DNA of 64,000 nucleotides from Telmatactis stephensoni (taxonomy: Eukaryota > Cnidaria > Anthozoa > Actiniaria > Isophelliidae), in the NCBI GenBank assembly GCA_029948255.1, contig JALIZF010001916.1, positions 1-64,000 on the forward strand. Reading direction: 5' to 3'. This document shows, piece after piece, positions 32,684-45,572 of the stretch. The position numbers and the translations under genes are program-made. The notes below the pieces were generated by a model. That model was given only the letters and a program-made list of their open reading frames with translations. It made no database searches and was not told where the DNA came from. The stretch's first letter is position 1; every line of letters begins with the position of its first letter.

Positions 32684-35600
32684 ATGCCCTCCAAAATACG
32701 AGAGATTTGTCAGAACTTTTACGCCTACAGCACTCTTCATGGTTTACATTTTTTGTTTGACTCGGCGTTTGTCATTCGTCGAATAATTTGGTTTGTATTG
32801 CTACTTGGATCGACTTGTGTATTCCTGTATTTTGGGTATGAAGCCTATATTAAATGGGAAAATCACAAAGTGTTCATCACAACAGAGTTCGAAAGACCGA
32901 AGGTAAGCCCACAAGGCAGCATGTTTCCTGCTTTTTTCCCTCTTTTTACAATACTCTTTCTGTGTTGACTTCTTCTTAGAGTTTTAGTTATATACCCCCA
33001 GATAGCTCTGCAATGAATAATTGTAACTTTTTTCATTCCACAACTAAAGGAACTAAAATTCCCGTCTGTCACCATTTGCAATAAAAACATGTTAAAAAAG
33101 AGTAAAATTATGGGTGGTGATGGCCAGCGCTACTTGGACAGACTAAACCCCATATTAATGCATAATTGGGAGAAGATTGACCAACAAATGAACAAGTCCT
33201 TTGACATTGAAAAGGAGATTCTTAAAAATGGTCACAACTTCAAAGATACTGTACAAGCGTGCAAATATAACGCACGGTCAGAATATTGTAAGCAGGCTGC
33301 CAACTTCAAGATTTCTTTGGACTTGATGGTACGTAACACCGTGATTACTCATACTAGAGGTGCAGCTTTTTGCTATCTATGTCATTACATCATTAAATCT
33401 TTATGCATGCTGAAATATTCGGAGTTTTAAGACGTAGCTTTACAATATTTTATAAAGAAAGTATACATGTACGGCGAATGTGCGGCAAATGTTTTAGATT
33501 TTTAGCGTGCACGTGATCATAAACAGTTCTAAAAACAGCTAGCTCAAATGCGAGTCACTCAATGATGTAGTCTCGTTATGCTCTTAATCATAAGCCTCTC
33601 GTTTCAGTTTGGAATGTGTCACACCTTTACAACTGAAATGTCTGTAAGGAAACTAGGAGAGAGTTTTGGATTGGAACTAACGCTAGACGCCAAGCCACAT
33701 GAATACTATGGTCCGTTTAGCTGGGACGGGACAGGCTTTAAAATCGTCGTACATGATCCTGATAATCTACCCATCATGGACCAAGACGCAATCGCCATTT
33801 CTCCTGGATTTTCCACGAATTTAAGGGTTCGTAAGAAGAAGGTGAGAATGTCTAATCCATCATTATTATCATCATATCATTTGTACTTTATTAAAAACTA
33901 ACGATGTGTTTTCGCCGAGTAGTAAGCGAAAAAATCCGTTGTGATTTGCTCGTCTAATGTGAATCTGACCATCAACCAGAGAATACTCTACAAAAAACTT
34001 CTCGTTGTTCAGGCCCCGGATGTACGAAGGGCGCGGCAGATATAGCTCAGGGTCTTTAAATAATTGAGGAGAAGGTGCTGCCTTTGTATTTGCATCTGCA
34101 AACGGTTAGAGTAGATTTCGTATGACTGAAAACGGTACCATACGGTCATGGCACGTACGGTTACGGCAGGAATTTCGAACGTTTTTACAGACATCACGGC
34201 ACTGACACGGTTACGGCACGGTGCGGTCCGTTTCACACTCATACGAAATCTGCTCTAGACCTTCACGTTCTCTCGGATAAGAACGTTAAACCGTATAGGC
34301 CCCGTCCCCCCTCCCCCACTTCACGACTTTGCATCGGAGGGACGTTAAAGAACCCACACCACTACTCAGGGAATAGTAATTGGCAAAAGCTGTTGAGCTG
34401 CCTATGTTGGAAGGAAAAACTTGAAAACTAAACTAAACTATCTGTTGGATAAATTGATGGCTTTATCCAACTGATGTGCGATGCGACCGGGTTCTAACAA
34501 AGAAAATTTCAACGAGATTGTGAATAAAGTCATATAAAACAGCTTTTTGGTTTTCATGCACGCAGAGGATCAGCTTAGAAGAGCCCTACTCTACAAAGTG
34601 TGGTGAAAAGAAACTCAAAACGTCCAAAGTTTACACTGAAAACAGATGTGCCTTGGAAAGCTACACTCGTATGGGATTCGAAAAGTGTAATTGTACATTG
34701 CTTGGTATGTCAAATGTAGGTATGGAAATAATTGAAAATTGTTTGTGTCAGGATAAATGGCATTATTATTGGACCCACTTTTCTCTATAACTACAAAACC
34801 TCGAAACATGTTTGTGACGAATAAAAGGTTCAAACTTAAAAATTAATGTCATCACAGTCATCAGAACTACAAAAACCAAAGAAATAGGAAAAAGCGGTCT
34901 TTGCTTCCATAGTGCAAATTTGGCGATACGGAACCCTAAAGCTAAAGTACTGTGCTACGAACCATGATCATGACAAAACGGTACAAACGTAAAAAATCAG
35001 ATTGTACCGTACGTACCGATGAGCTCCTGATTGGCTGCGTTTTCCGTACGTGCGTACGGAAATTTTCGTGCGTACCGAAGATTTCCATTCGGACGATTAA
35101 GTACGTTTACAACTCTAGCGTAAAAGTATGTTTTCGTATGTTTTATTGCTGTGATCATGTCGTATTGATTTCCTTTATTAACATTGATTCATTAAAAGTT
35201 GGTGAAAGGAAAATTTGCAGTGTTAAAGAGACCGGAGACTGCATCTTCCCACAAATGTGTAAGTATATCACTCGAAAGAGATGAATTAATGATGTAAAAG
35301 TTTCTTGTAGATAATAATTAGGCATGATACTTCACTTAAAAGAGATACAACATATGTAGGATCTATCACGTCGCCTATAAACAGTTCTGACTCGCATCTT
35401 ATGATGACATCGAACACCATAAGTCACGTCAACGTTTCCTTTTTATATAACACCGTATTGACGTCATGCATGTCTCTATATATACAATATACACCTATTT
35501 CAATAAACGTTGTCGGTATCAAGTCTACGCGACTCACCCGAAAGGGAGTATGGGAAGAAATTACTAAAGTTATAAAACCACAAAAATCCCACATGATTAC

Positions 35601-37996
35601 TCAAATTCAGCTTGCTCTGACCTTATACACTAAAGAACTTCACTTACCGATGCTAAAGTCAATACCAAAGCGGAAATAAAGTGAACTTTGCTACTACCCA
35701 TACTCCTTTTCGGTCTAGTCGCGTGAGCTTGCATGAGAGCTCTCATATCACAACCTTTTTTGAAATAGGTGTATATAGCTGATTCAATTAACGTTGGCGC
35801 TGAAAAAAAGCCTAAAGCCTAAAGCTTTGAGAGCGGAATCATGAATTTTTTTTACACTGTGACATTATTACAATAAAAAACTCCCTGTATGCTTGCAAAT
35901 TCTACAACTTGGATACATATTCCTTAATTTCTGAGGTGGCCTTCAGAAATGTTTGTGAGTACACCAAAGATATTTGAAAGGCTTTAGCCTTTAGGCTTTT
36001 CAGCGACAACGTTAATTGAAATAGCTATATAGATACACAAAAAAGACAAAAGACTGATTTTATAATGCAAAACTATCAAGGTGGGTGTGGAGTCACCCAT
36101 TCACAGTAAGATTCATTGTGCGCGCGCGCTAAAAATCCAATCCTGATCACCCGTACATATTCTGGAAGCGATTGAAGACTAATCTATTTATCCTTGTAAT
36201 CTTATTCTCGTTGTTCTCTAAATTGTCTTGCTTCAGACAATCACCAGTATTCTACCGCTGAATGTCCCACAAGTTGTAAAAGCACAACATTCGATGTGGC
36301 TGGATCATCGCTTATTTATCCGTCCCAATCTGCTTGGGATTCATTGATGAAGAATAACAAACTCCTTGGTTTGTACAATAACTCTAACATTAACAACGTG
36401 TCGTTTAAAACATGGTACAGGTATGTATACCACTGTAGTAGTAAAAATACTCGCTAATCTATCAGTACCAAGCAGTACACTTCCCCAGTAACACGTATGC
36501 AAAACGACTACGCATGCGCACGTTTTCCGAAATGAGTTTTTATCAGGTATTTTTAAATTCGTAAAACAGAAAAAGAATTACCATAGCTGGAAAGAGCATG
36601 TTAGAATTAGCAAGACAGTAAAGTTTGAAGGAATTAAATCCAAAACTCGCGAGAATATGAATTTTTGAAGTGTGAATTTGTATTAAGAAAACCTTTGCTG
36701 GTAAGCATATCTTGCCTTGATACAAAATCCAATATCGGGTAGAAATGTGGTTTATCGATAGTGAATCTATGGAAATGCTGAGTGTCACGATGCGGTTTTG
36801 ATTCTGAATCTGAATCTGAATCTGAATCTAAATCTGAGACCGAATAGAATTGTGAGAATGAGTCTTTTATCTTTAAACATGCGTAATCAGATCATCCATT
36901 CATACTCTTATCACTTTATATTGGAATTCATTTTAAGTTCGTACCAACAATTTCCTTTAGTTCTCGCTCAGATTCAGATTCAGATTCAGATTTCAGACCG
37001 TCTACATTTTTTTAAAGGTTTAACCACTAGACAACATTGATCAGGAAAGTCCAAATTAACAAACCTAAAATTTTTACCATTTTTTCGAAAGCGTTACAAT
37101 GTAAATTGGCGACAATCATAGGAACAGGTATGCGCACTCTCTTCCTAAAACAAAGAAGAAAGTCAAAGACCATGCACTCCCATTTCCTGTTAGATATGTC
37201 CAACTCCATTTACGTACGTTTAATTTTCTTTCTTGCAGAAGCAGATTTGCTAAAGTTAAAGTTTACTACGATACAAAAGTGGTTGAAGTAACACGTGAAG
37301 TCCCAGCCTTTGACAGTTTAGACTTTGCAGGTATATACGTGACATCTGTAGGACCTCAATGGCTGCTTAATAGTAAACACAAAATCTACCATAATTAATT
37401 GATGCATAGCTTGAAAGTCCTTTCTAACTGAAGAAAAAACGAGTTTCCTTCGCTTTAGTCAAAGGAAAGTGAAAGGCAGGGTAGATTGTCAATAATTCCG
37501 AGACAGAAGTGTTTTAATTTGAAGCCGTTATTTAATTGCTTTGCATTTGGAGGAATTCAAACATAATTGATAATTGTATCTGAAGTAACACTGGAGGTAC
37601 CGCGGAGCACCTTGAAAAGTGGGGGGCTAGCGATTTGAAAATAAAGAAGACTATCCAATCAAAGTTTTTAAATAGAACATTTGACTAGGTAGTGCGGAAA
37701 GTGGAGGGGCTTAGCCCCCCTAGCCCCGCCCCGCCCGCCGCCCCCCGCCCCCCGCCCCCCACGTCTCCGAGGTCCCTGCACTGGTATTAATAAATTGCTA
37801 GTTCATAAGCTCTATTTGAATTCTACTAGGTAACTTGGGAGGTAACATGGGACTGTATTTAGGATGCAGTATGTTAACAGTCATGGAGTTTGTCGATTTG
37901 ATTGCCCTCATCATTGTCCACTTGGCGAAAGGCAAAGAAAACAAGACTGCTGCAGCAGAAAAAGACGATAAAACAGCAACAGTACAAGCCGAGTAA
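32684..37996 (+). CDS. DEG/ENaC (ASIC-like) sodium channel subunit, 8 exons
   Basis: Trimeric sodium channel of the degenerin/ENaC/ASIC superfamily. Exons 32684-32902, 33050-33328, 33608-33841, 34566-34704, 35229-35258, 36237-36420, 37239-37330 and 37830-37996 join in frame to 447 residues. The N-terminus has the conserved His-Gly gating motif (STLHGLHFLF), then TM1 (IIWFVLLLGSTCVFLYFGY). The extracellular region opens with FPSVTICNKN and is cysteine-rich. TM2 begins GNMGLYLGCSMLTVMEF, where GCS takes the place of the G-x-S selectivity filter. The 30-bp fifth exon is the least certain. In cnidarians these channels (for example the HyNaCs) are often opened by neuropeptides; the ligand here is unknown. 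The C-tail is Lys/Ala-rich. Additional 5' untranslated exons may lie upstream. Confidence 0.88.
34104..34258. mobile_element. MITE with ACGG-rich core
   Basis: Inverted ends AGAGTAGATTTCGTATGA and its diverged complement (TCATACGAAATCTGCTCT) enclose repeated TACGGTTACGGCA-like units. A related, more diverged copy is at 42503-42663 in an RNF25 intron, and the R1 tail at 13725-13800 has similar units. Confidence 0.6.
35488..36034. mobile_element. Two adjacent foldback elements in a channel-gene intron
   Basis: The first (about 35488-35775) has ACACCTATTTCAA ends and inner arms with CGCGACTCACCCGAAAGG versus CCTTTTCGGTCTAGTCGCG; a related copy lies at 56668-56925. The second (about 35774-36034) has arms with TCAATTAACGTTGGCGCTGA and AAGCCTAAAG in inverted orientation. 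Confidence 0.6.
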
Positions 37997-38093
37997 ACAT
38001 TCGACAAAAAATGGCAGAACTTCAAAGAACAAAGCACCGATACAAGTGTACAGCACCAATAACGTTATGTCATACACGTCTACATCATAGGTA

Positions 38094-38330
38094 ACTATGA
38101 CATCACAAACGTGTATGACATCACTAAATATGACGTCACACATATATACTGCATCACTAAATATGACGTCACACATGTACATCATCACTAAATATGACGT
38201 CACACATATGTACAGCATCACTAAATATGACGTCACACATGTACAGCATCACTAAATATGACGTCACACATGTACAGCATCGCTAACTATGACGTCACAC
38301 ATATGTATAGCATCATTAAATATCACCAAA
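38094..38330 (+). repeat. 31/33-bp minisatellite with six perfect CRE sites
   Basis: Units of about 31-33 bp each contain TGACGTCA, at 38131, 38164, 38195, 38228, 38259 and 38290, with two degenerate copies (TGACATCA) before them. The array starts about 100 bp after the stop codon of the channel gene, so it may lie in its 3' untranslated region. Confidence 0.9.
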
Positions 38331-38675
38331 TGATGAGCCCTAAGGAACACCACGTCTAAACTTCAGAAGGCACAAAGCATGATTGCTGAAGGATATAGTC
38401 TAAAATTGTTTTAATTGGGTACCAAGGATAAGCTCAAAGTTGCACCACATTTTGTAAATACCGTACACGTACGCTCATATTTTTTAACTCGGACTTCCAC
38501 TCTGTCTCAAGAATAAGCGCTGAATATATAGCATACAAGATTTCGAATACCATGACCGCCTATTATTTGATGTTGTAAATACGAATTTCATTAATTAGGT
38601 CCGAGGGATGAGCCCTGAAGACCAGTGAGATGGCTTACTGCCACGTTCATATTACAGCCAGCATAGAGGCACTTG

Positions 38676-39298
38676 ACTATTAGGTAGCCTGCGTTGCAGG
38701 CGGTCTGCGGTTTTGGTAGTCCAGTCCCAGACTCTCTTTCTTGCCGCTCCAGGACTCGCGGAGAAAGAGAGTCCAGTATAACTTGCATGCGCATGTGCAA
38801 AATGAGCCAATCAGTTGATTAATTAGTATTTTGCTGTATTTTGCGAACTTGCAATATGCAAATGTCAGTGTTTTGTAGCAGTGGTAGTGATGCGTATCGA
38901 AAAATTCACAAATACGTCTTTCACAACTGTCCATCCGTAAATGGCCTGTGACTGCTCAAACTTTGGTAAAAGACTATAGTTGGTTTTTCCAAGTGCATAG
39001 CTCACTGAATCAACAAATGGCTTTCCGAAATGAGACTGATATCGTGTATACAAAACACTTTCTTCTTCAGCCATCTTGAATCATTAGATGACTTTAGGAT
39101 TTGTAACCACGCGATCACCACATGAATGTGGTGATCGCGCGGTCACTAAGCTGACATGCGCATGCAAGTTATACTGGACTCTCTTTCTCCGCGAGTCCTG
39201 GAGCGGCAAGAAAGAGAGTCTGGGACTGGACTACGGTTTTGGGGGCGGAGAAAACAAAACCGCAGACCGCCAGCAACGTACGCAGGCTAACTATTAGG
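38676..39298. mobile_element. Mutator-like foldback MITE with 9-bp target duplication
   Basis: A 605-bp element (38685-39289) whose long imperfect inverted arms start TAGCCTGCGTTGC and end ACGCAGGCTA. It is flanked by a perfect 9-bp duplication, ACTATTAGG, at 38676-38684 and 39290-39298. The arms contain GACTCTCTTTCTTGCCGCTC, which recurs at 46264-46360. A 9-bp duplication with long inverted arms fits the Mutator/MULE group. Confidence 0.85.
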
Positions 39299-39513
39299 AG
39301 TCTAAGGAGCTGTTTATATGGAAGCGAGCCCGGTAACCAACAACAACAACAACAATATAGTTTATTCAACAACATTAGTTGTAGGGAGAGCCAGAGTAAC
39401 ATACGTTTTCGGGCTGGCCCACCCGAGCTAATGACATATACAAATTCTGATGACTTCTTTTGTTCTGTGGCCCCCAGGGCTGGCTCGCCTCCATATAAAC
39501 AGCTCCTTAGACT
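39299..39513. mobile_element. Small MITE next to the Mutator-like element
   Basis: Inverted ends AGTCTAAGGAGCTGTTTATA and its complement flank a core with (AAC)n. It abuts the 9-bp duplication of the neighbouring element. Confidence 0.7.
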
Positions 39514-39710
39514 ACATGTAAATTTTCTACTTTTCCAGCTCACTCACCTGGCCTTCGCATTCTGCTCAACCACACCTTGTGAGTTGTCGTCACATTTTCC
39601 AGCCATTTCCCTACGTTTTCCTCACTAAATTTTTTTTCTAACGTGAACTTGCATGGCCGCGCAAAAAAAACAAAACAAAACAAAAAAACGCCGAAATATA
39701 TTTCATGTAT

Positions 39711-39809
39711 AGTATAAAGAACGAGAGAGAGTGTTTTATCGGATATAAAGATCCGAGCCGTAGGCGAGGATCTTTATACCGATAAAACACGATCTCGAGT
39801 TCTTTATAC
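39711..39809. repeat. Near-perfect 99-bp hairpin repeat
   Basis: GTATAAAGAAC...GTGTTTTATCGG...AAAGATCC is mirrored by GGATCTTT...CCGATAAAACAC...GTTCTTTATAC. No coding capacity. Confidence 0.75.
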
Positions 39810-40415
39810 GGCTTAAAAAACTCCAACACATATTAGAGTTGTTCTCTAAAAGAAATTCAAAAATATCTTCATTTATCTTGGAGAAAATCGAGGTTAAAGT
39901 TGATGTAAATTAGGCCGAATCTTTATCAGATATAAAGACACTCGTCACGGTGGCGATTTTCATTGTGTTTGCCTTATGAATTATTAATGAGTTTTTTAAG
40001 AGCAATTTAACAATCGCTTTTGTCTCTGTAATGTGATATGAACATCGTCTTGAAAATGAAGAACACTTGAAAAGTTGGCTTTTCAGTCTTGTGCATGCTC
40101 TACGTCTCTCAGAATGTTTATATCATAGTAGAGACTTGCGCGCACATTTTATATTGATTAAATTAAGGGATCAACATACCATGGTTGAATGGTTTACTTT
40201 ATTTGAGCGAATTTGAAGAAGTCTCGACATTTATTTTAGAGCCGAACTCTAAGCCGGCACTGTGAAACGCCACTACCATTAAAAAGTTGTTGGCAAGTTT
40301 GTTAACAACTCAAATAAACTTTATTGTTGGTATTCATGCAGCAAAAGGTATTTTCCCCTCTCACTTTAATAATAAAAATATCTCTAGGCAATAAGTTTGT
40401 TGTAGATTGGTTTTC

Positions 40416-43400
40416 TTAGAACCCTGGTGGCTTAGGAAGAGGTTTTTTACTCTCAAACCCTGGCGGTGGACCAACAGGCTTACTTCCCCCGGAATCCATT
40501 TCAACTTTATCGAATCCTGGGGGTGGTCTAACCACACTAGTGTCTCCTTGAGAATTTGATGACAAACGTTCGTCCTTTTCCGTTGAAGTAGTTTGTTTAT
40601 GAGAATCTCTCTTGTTGGGTGGCGTTGATTTAGTATTTTTCCTATCAGCTGCTTTGTCTGTTCTATGGTAAGATTTATCACTATCACGTTTTTGCTTTCT
40701 TCCTTTATCTCTCTGAGAAGAATTCGAATCTTTTCGTCCGTGTTTGGATGACATTTCTAGAGAAGTGTAATCTCCTTTTCGAGTTAACTCACGTGACCCA
40801 CCCCGTGACCCATCATGTGACCCACCACGCGACCCATCACGTGACCTATGCTCAGCAGCAGAGTACTGGTCACAAGGTCTACCAGTTGCACCCGTATTCA
40901 TCTCTCGCTTTTCTCTCAAGTTAGAGTTTTTTATGCTCTCTTCATGCTTTTGACCTTTTGCTGGTTCTGCGCTCTTACCATGACCATTCTCCACTAATTG
41001 TTTCCTTGCTGGCGTACTTTTAAGGCCATTTTGACTTGTTTTTGCTAAAGGACTATCTAAGGTAGGACCTAAGGGAGGGGTAGAAGGCAGTGACGGTACT
41101 GCAGGGCGTGGCTCTGACGATTTATCTTCTTTTAACCTTTCCGGTTTGATTGGAGACATTCCATCATTTTGTGTCTTAGGGTTTTGATCGTCTTTTATTT
41201 TTAAAGCTTTTTGATCCTCATGAATATTTTTACCAAGTGAAGTGTTACACGAGGGTTTATTCCTTGGAGTTCCTTTAGAAGGAAACCCTTTACTCTTTTC
41301 AGAACTCTTGGGTCGATCACTCCACCGTTCGTTATTTGAACGTCCTTCCCTCCAGCGTCCATCATTCCGGTCACTCCAGCGTCCTTCATTCCAGCGTCCA
41401 TCATGTCCATATCTATGACCACCTCTTCCTTTATTTTTACGAGAAGAAGTTGGTCTTTCAAATTTTTTGCTTTCTTTTTCTTGAATAGGTTTATTATCTG
41501 CTAAATTGTCCTTAGGTTTACTACTCAGCGATTCAATATTAGTTTGACTTTGACTTTCAGTTGCAGTTGTTCCTGAATCTGAAGATTCATTTAAACTTAC
41601 CTATAAAAATATTGAACATATTAACAATGAAAGTTGAAATTCATAATATCATTTTTTTTTAATTTAGTGACATTTATATAAAACTAGAGACACCTTCAAT
41701 AATGATGATAAAATTACCTCATTAATATTGATTAGACATCTATTTTTTTCTTCTTCAATATTAATAATTCCACCCTTCTGGAATTGTTGATTGTATAACT
41801 TGGCCATTTTCTTTTGGAGTTGTTTCATTTTAACATCAGCATGGTATACAATCTTCAATTGAAAAAAAAATTAATCAAAATAATACCAAATTCACTGATG
41901 TATTAACATTTTAGGCTGGGAGAAACTTGAGCTATAAAATTTATGAAAAAAAGCCTACTTGAAACGTTAGGGGGTTGGGTTTAGTACAAAAATGTTATGA
42001 CACAATTCACAAAATTTCTTATCACAGTATGTGGGTATAACAGTACCTCGTTTGTCAACACCCCTATGACCACACCCACTACCCTTACGCATCCTAATGC
42101 CACAGGGATACCAGATCCAATAAGGTACTGTATACTAGTTAATAGTCCCCTTCACAGTTCTCTGCACCATCTTGAAAGGTAGCCACGCCTTTGCATCAAA
42201 GCGAGATGAACAGTGAGCTTGTAACGATAGAGACCTGCAAATAATTGTCCTGGGTGTTAAAAAAGGTATCTATCATTGCATGCTCACCATTCGTCTTGCT
42301 TCGATGCAAAGGCATGGCTACCTTTCAAGATGGCGCAGGGAACTGTGAAGGGAACTATTCTAATCTATCAAGTACTTTCCTACCTCTTCTTCCATTGAAT
42401 CAATGTCAGGTGCCGATTTTAATGCCTCTAAATCATAGGTTATTGGTCGACGACACATGGGACAGACTATCTGTAGAAAAGTATATTGTATACATTACAA
42501 AATGATATATGCAGATTTTGTATGACTGTGAAAACAGCAAGGTCACAGCACAGCATGGTTACATGTTTTACAGCATGGTTAAATGTTTTATAGACAACAC
42601 GGTACTGACATGGTCATGGCACAGTGCCATCAGTTTCACTCTCATAAAAAACTGTTCTAGAGTGATTTTATTTAACCAGTGAAAAATAGTATGCATAATG
42701 TGTAGTTCCAGAAAATATCCATACCCCACCATGGAGGGAATTTGTAAATGGACCCCCCTACCCTCTGGAACTTCCATTTTTCTTTCATACAAACTCTGTA
42801 ATTTTGTTCTTTCTCTGACTCCCCTCCCTCCCCCTCCCCTCCAGAATTTCCAATTCCCTCTGTGGTAGGGGTATGGATATTTTTTGGAACTACACAATAG
42901 TTAGTACACAATAGTTAGTAGTAACCTCTAAACCCATTGTTTTCTATTGTTCATCATCTACTAGTACTCACTAGTTTAGTCAATTTTTTTTCATGGGTTA
43001 AATAAAATCACTCTAGTATGGAGGACTTTAATACATGGGATGACCAACCTGTTTCTCGTTGTCATTACTATCGTCATCAACTGCTTTGTGGAGGTGGTAT
43101 TCAATGTACCTCAACAAACAGTGACAATGGAAATAATGATAACACTCAGTTTTAGTGAAGCAATGATGGTCCTAAAACATGAGAAATAGATGGTTGGTTA
43201 GTGACAAGAAAAGAGAAATGTGGACTAAAGAGTTGAAGCTTTTCAGTAGAAAGACAGATTGTTGATTGTATAGCTCCAGAAAATATCCATACCCCACCAT
43301 GGAGGGAATTTGTAAATGGGCACCCTATCCTCTGAAACTTCCATTTTTCTTCCATACAAACTCTGTAATTTTGTTCTTTCTTTGACCTCCCTCTCCTCCA

Positions 43401-45369
43401 GAATTTCCAATTCCCTCTGTGGTGGGGGTATGGATATTTTCTGGAACTGCACATTGTTGGTGTGATTGTGATGTTTTTGGGATCTTGTAATTGGAGATAT
43501 TATACCAAAAGGCTTAGAAATCATAATTGTGAATAATTGACTAAAAAGTTAAAAAACTCCACATACTTGCTGAAGGTCAACTCAAAGCCATTCAAAAATT
43601 AATGTATGTCTAAGATCATAAAAGATGTTTTCCTCAGGAAAGTTATTGGCCTTACAAACCTGGAAATGAGATAAACATATTGCACAAGGACAACTTGGTA
43701 TGTTGTTATCAGTCAAACTTTCCTTGGCATACTGTAGAAGAAACATTTATACATTAGGGAATAGCTGGTGAGTTTCTTCCTTTCTGATGAGGAAGTTGTT
43801 ACTGCCTCAGAGGACATATGGGGATAGGACATTGTACTGTTTATCCCTTCTCTTTCCCATTTTTTCCATCTTCCATTCCTTAGGTTCATGCTAGCTCTGG
43901 TCATAAATACCTAAGCCTTCTTTCACAAATTACCCTTCCCTAACTGGGTCACACTCTACAGTGTATTACCATTACAGAAGAAAACCATTCTCTACAAATG
44001 TGTAATATGGTAACAACTTACATCAGTAATCTGATAAAGCATTGGGGATCCAAGATGACTCTCAGCTAATTCATGTAAATTCTCTAAAATACTAAAACAT
44101 AAAGCATATTATAAATTGACTGTTTTTATTCTAAACACAAAATAAAAATAGCTTAAAATCAAAACTTGTATCACTGGAACTAATATGAAGGTACTGAGGA
44201 CTCTTTCACTCTAGTGTCAGCTTAATTCATGAACTCAGATGGGAATTAAGGCAGTGATACATGATACAATTTTTCTGCACTGCCAATGCAATTTTAGAGA
44301 TTTTGCGATAGTGAAATTGCCAAGTCTATTATGTCTGTGCAAGAATACCTGCAACCATTTCCTTCAACAACAAAAAATTATTGCAGAACATTCAAAAGTG
44401 AGCTTTTTCCTGCAACACATTGAACATTGCATGCCTCATATTGAATGTTGCAGAGTGATGATAGATGCTGCAATTTTTCTCTCCAACAAAATCGAAAATT
44501 GCATTGCTAGTGTGAAAAAAATGTAGGATATAGATGGGAAATGAAGAGAAAATGGGAAAAAAGAAATGTGGGTATAAAGGGAAGGAATGCATTCATTAGA
44601 GTGGAGAAAGCCAATATAAGTAAGGAAATTGCAAGAATCATGTTGTACATTTGGATGTATGGCCATACATACCTCTCAATGTGTGCCTCTGACAGCCCTC
44701 TGGGATTTTTTATCTGAACTGATGGTAATTCATTGGGATACTTGGATACAACAGATAAACATAAATTGATCAAATTAATCAAATTTGATTGACGATATTA
44801 ACACTATAAAACAATGTCTCAGGATATACAAAGACCATACCTTGTTTGGTAGATTAATGACAAGCGTTAAACACACATACTGCTTATCGTTCTCGTCTCC
44901 AGTGCTTGGGTGAAGAAGTAGGCTTACACTTGATGGTCTGTGCGCAATAACAAAACACAAACATATAAGGTTTTAATAATATCCGATATAATATCAAATA
45001 TTTGATATATGTCGAGGTATTAAAATGTTATTTGGCCGAAGCCATACAAAAGTAAATTCTTCGAAATTCATACATAATACACTCCATTCTAATAATATCA
45101 TTTTGAATCAGTCAGACTCTTAATATTATTTTTTGGTACAATACCAAGAAAAATTACATCATGCAAACCTACGTGCTGACATAAGCAGGAATTTAAGGGA
45201 TTTACCTGTCTTTAGGGCCTTCTACTGTTAATTCATGGATATAAATGGCTTCTAGCAAATCTATTTCTTCTTGTAAACAGTACCTAGTAGTTACAAATCT
45301 ACATTAGCGAAAAAACTGCGAAAAATTGTAAGACGAAATCCCTTACCCATCTTCACCGGCAGCCGCCAT
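40416..45369 (-). CDS. RNF25: E3 ubiquitin ligase RNF25 (RWD-RING), 10 exons
   Basis: Exons from the start: 45347-45369, 45206-45283, 44841-44937, 44673-44740, 44022-44091, 43660-43731, 43049-43171, 42384-42470, 41718-41852 and 40416-41600, together 645 residues in frame. Residues ~8-125 are an RWD domain (EEIDLLEAIYIHEL, YPNELPSVQIKNPRGLS). A cysteine/histidine RING follows (CPCAICL, CYHYFHCHCLLRYIEYH, CPMCRRPI). A coiled segment ends LYNQQFQKGGIINIEEEKNR, which is close to vertebrate RNF25. The long last exon is disordered, with GRW/ERWSDR repeats and three PPGF motifs at the end. RNF25 family ligases act on stalled ribosomes (with RNF14 and GCN1) and bind the E2 UBE2E/UBE2D. Longer than the human protein because of the last exon. 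The 3' AATAAA is near 40318-40324. Confidence 0.93.
42140..42365. mobile_element. Foldback element in an RNF25 intron
   Basis: Arms with CTTGAAAGGTAGCCACGCC and its complement (GGCATGGCTACCTTTCAAG) plus surrounding matches lie on each side of a short centre. Confidence 0.65.
42697..43457. mobile_element. Two copies of one foldback MITE in RNF25 introns
   Basis: Copies at about 42697-42897 and 43266-43457 share ends TAGTTCCAGAAAATATCCAT and the complement ATGGATATTTTCTGGAACT, and the core ACTCTGTAATTTTGTTCTTT. They lie on either side of exon 7 (43049-43171), in the same orientation. Confidence 0.75.
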
Positions 45370-45572
45370 CTTTGTACACAAATTTTAGCATCGCGGGCTC
45401 AAATTGCGTAATCCCATTTTTCAGTACCCCCTTTCATTTCATCTTCCATTAGTTAGCATTTAAAATATCTTCTTCTTTAAAAGGGCCTGATACTCAGGTT
45501 ATTAATTCTTAAGTTAACCCTCCTCATTAATTTTAAATACAACACAACACTTTTTCAAATTCGTTGACCTAA

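Noticed and set aside
38094..38330. CRISPR array
   Set aside because: Repeats are 31-33 bp but contiguous, without unique spacers, and the DNA is eukaryotic; it is a minisatellite.
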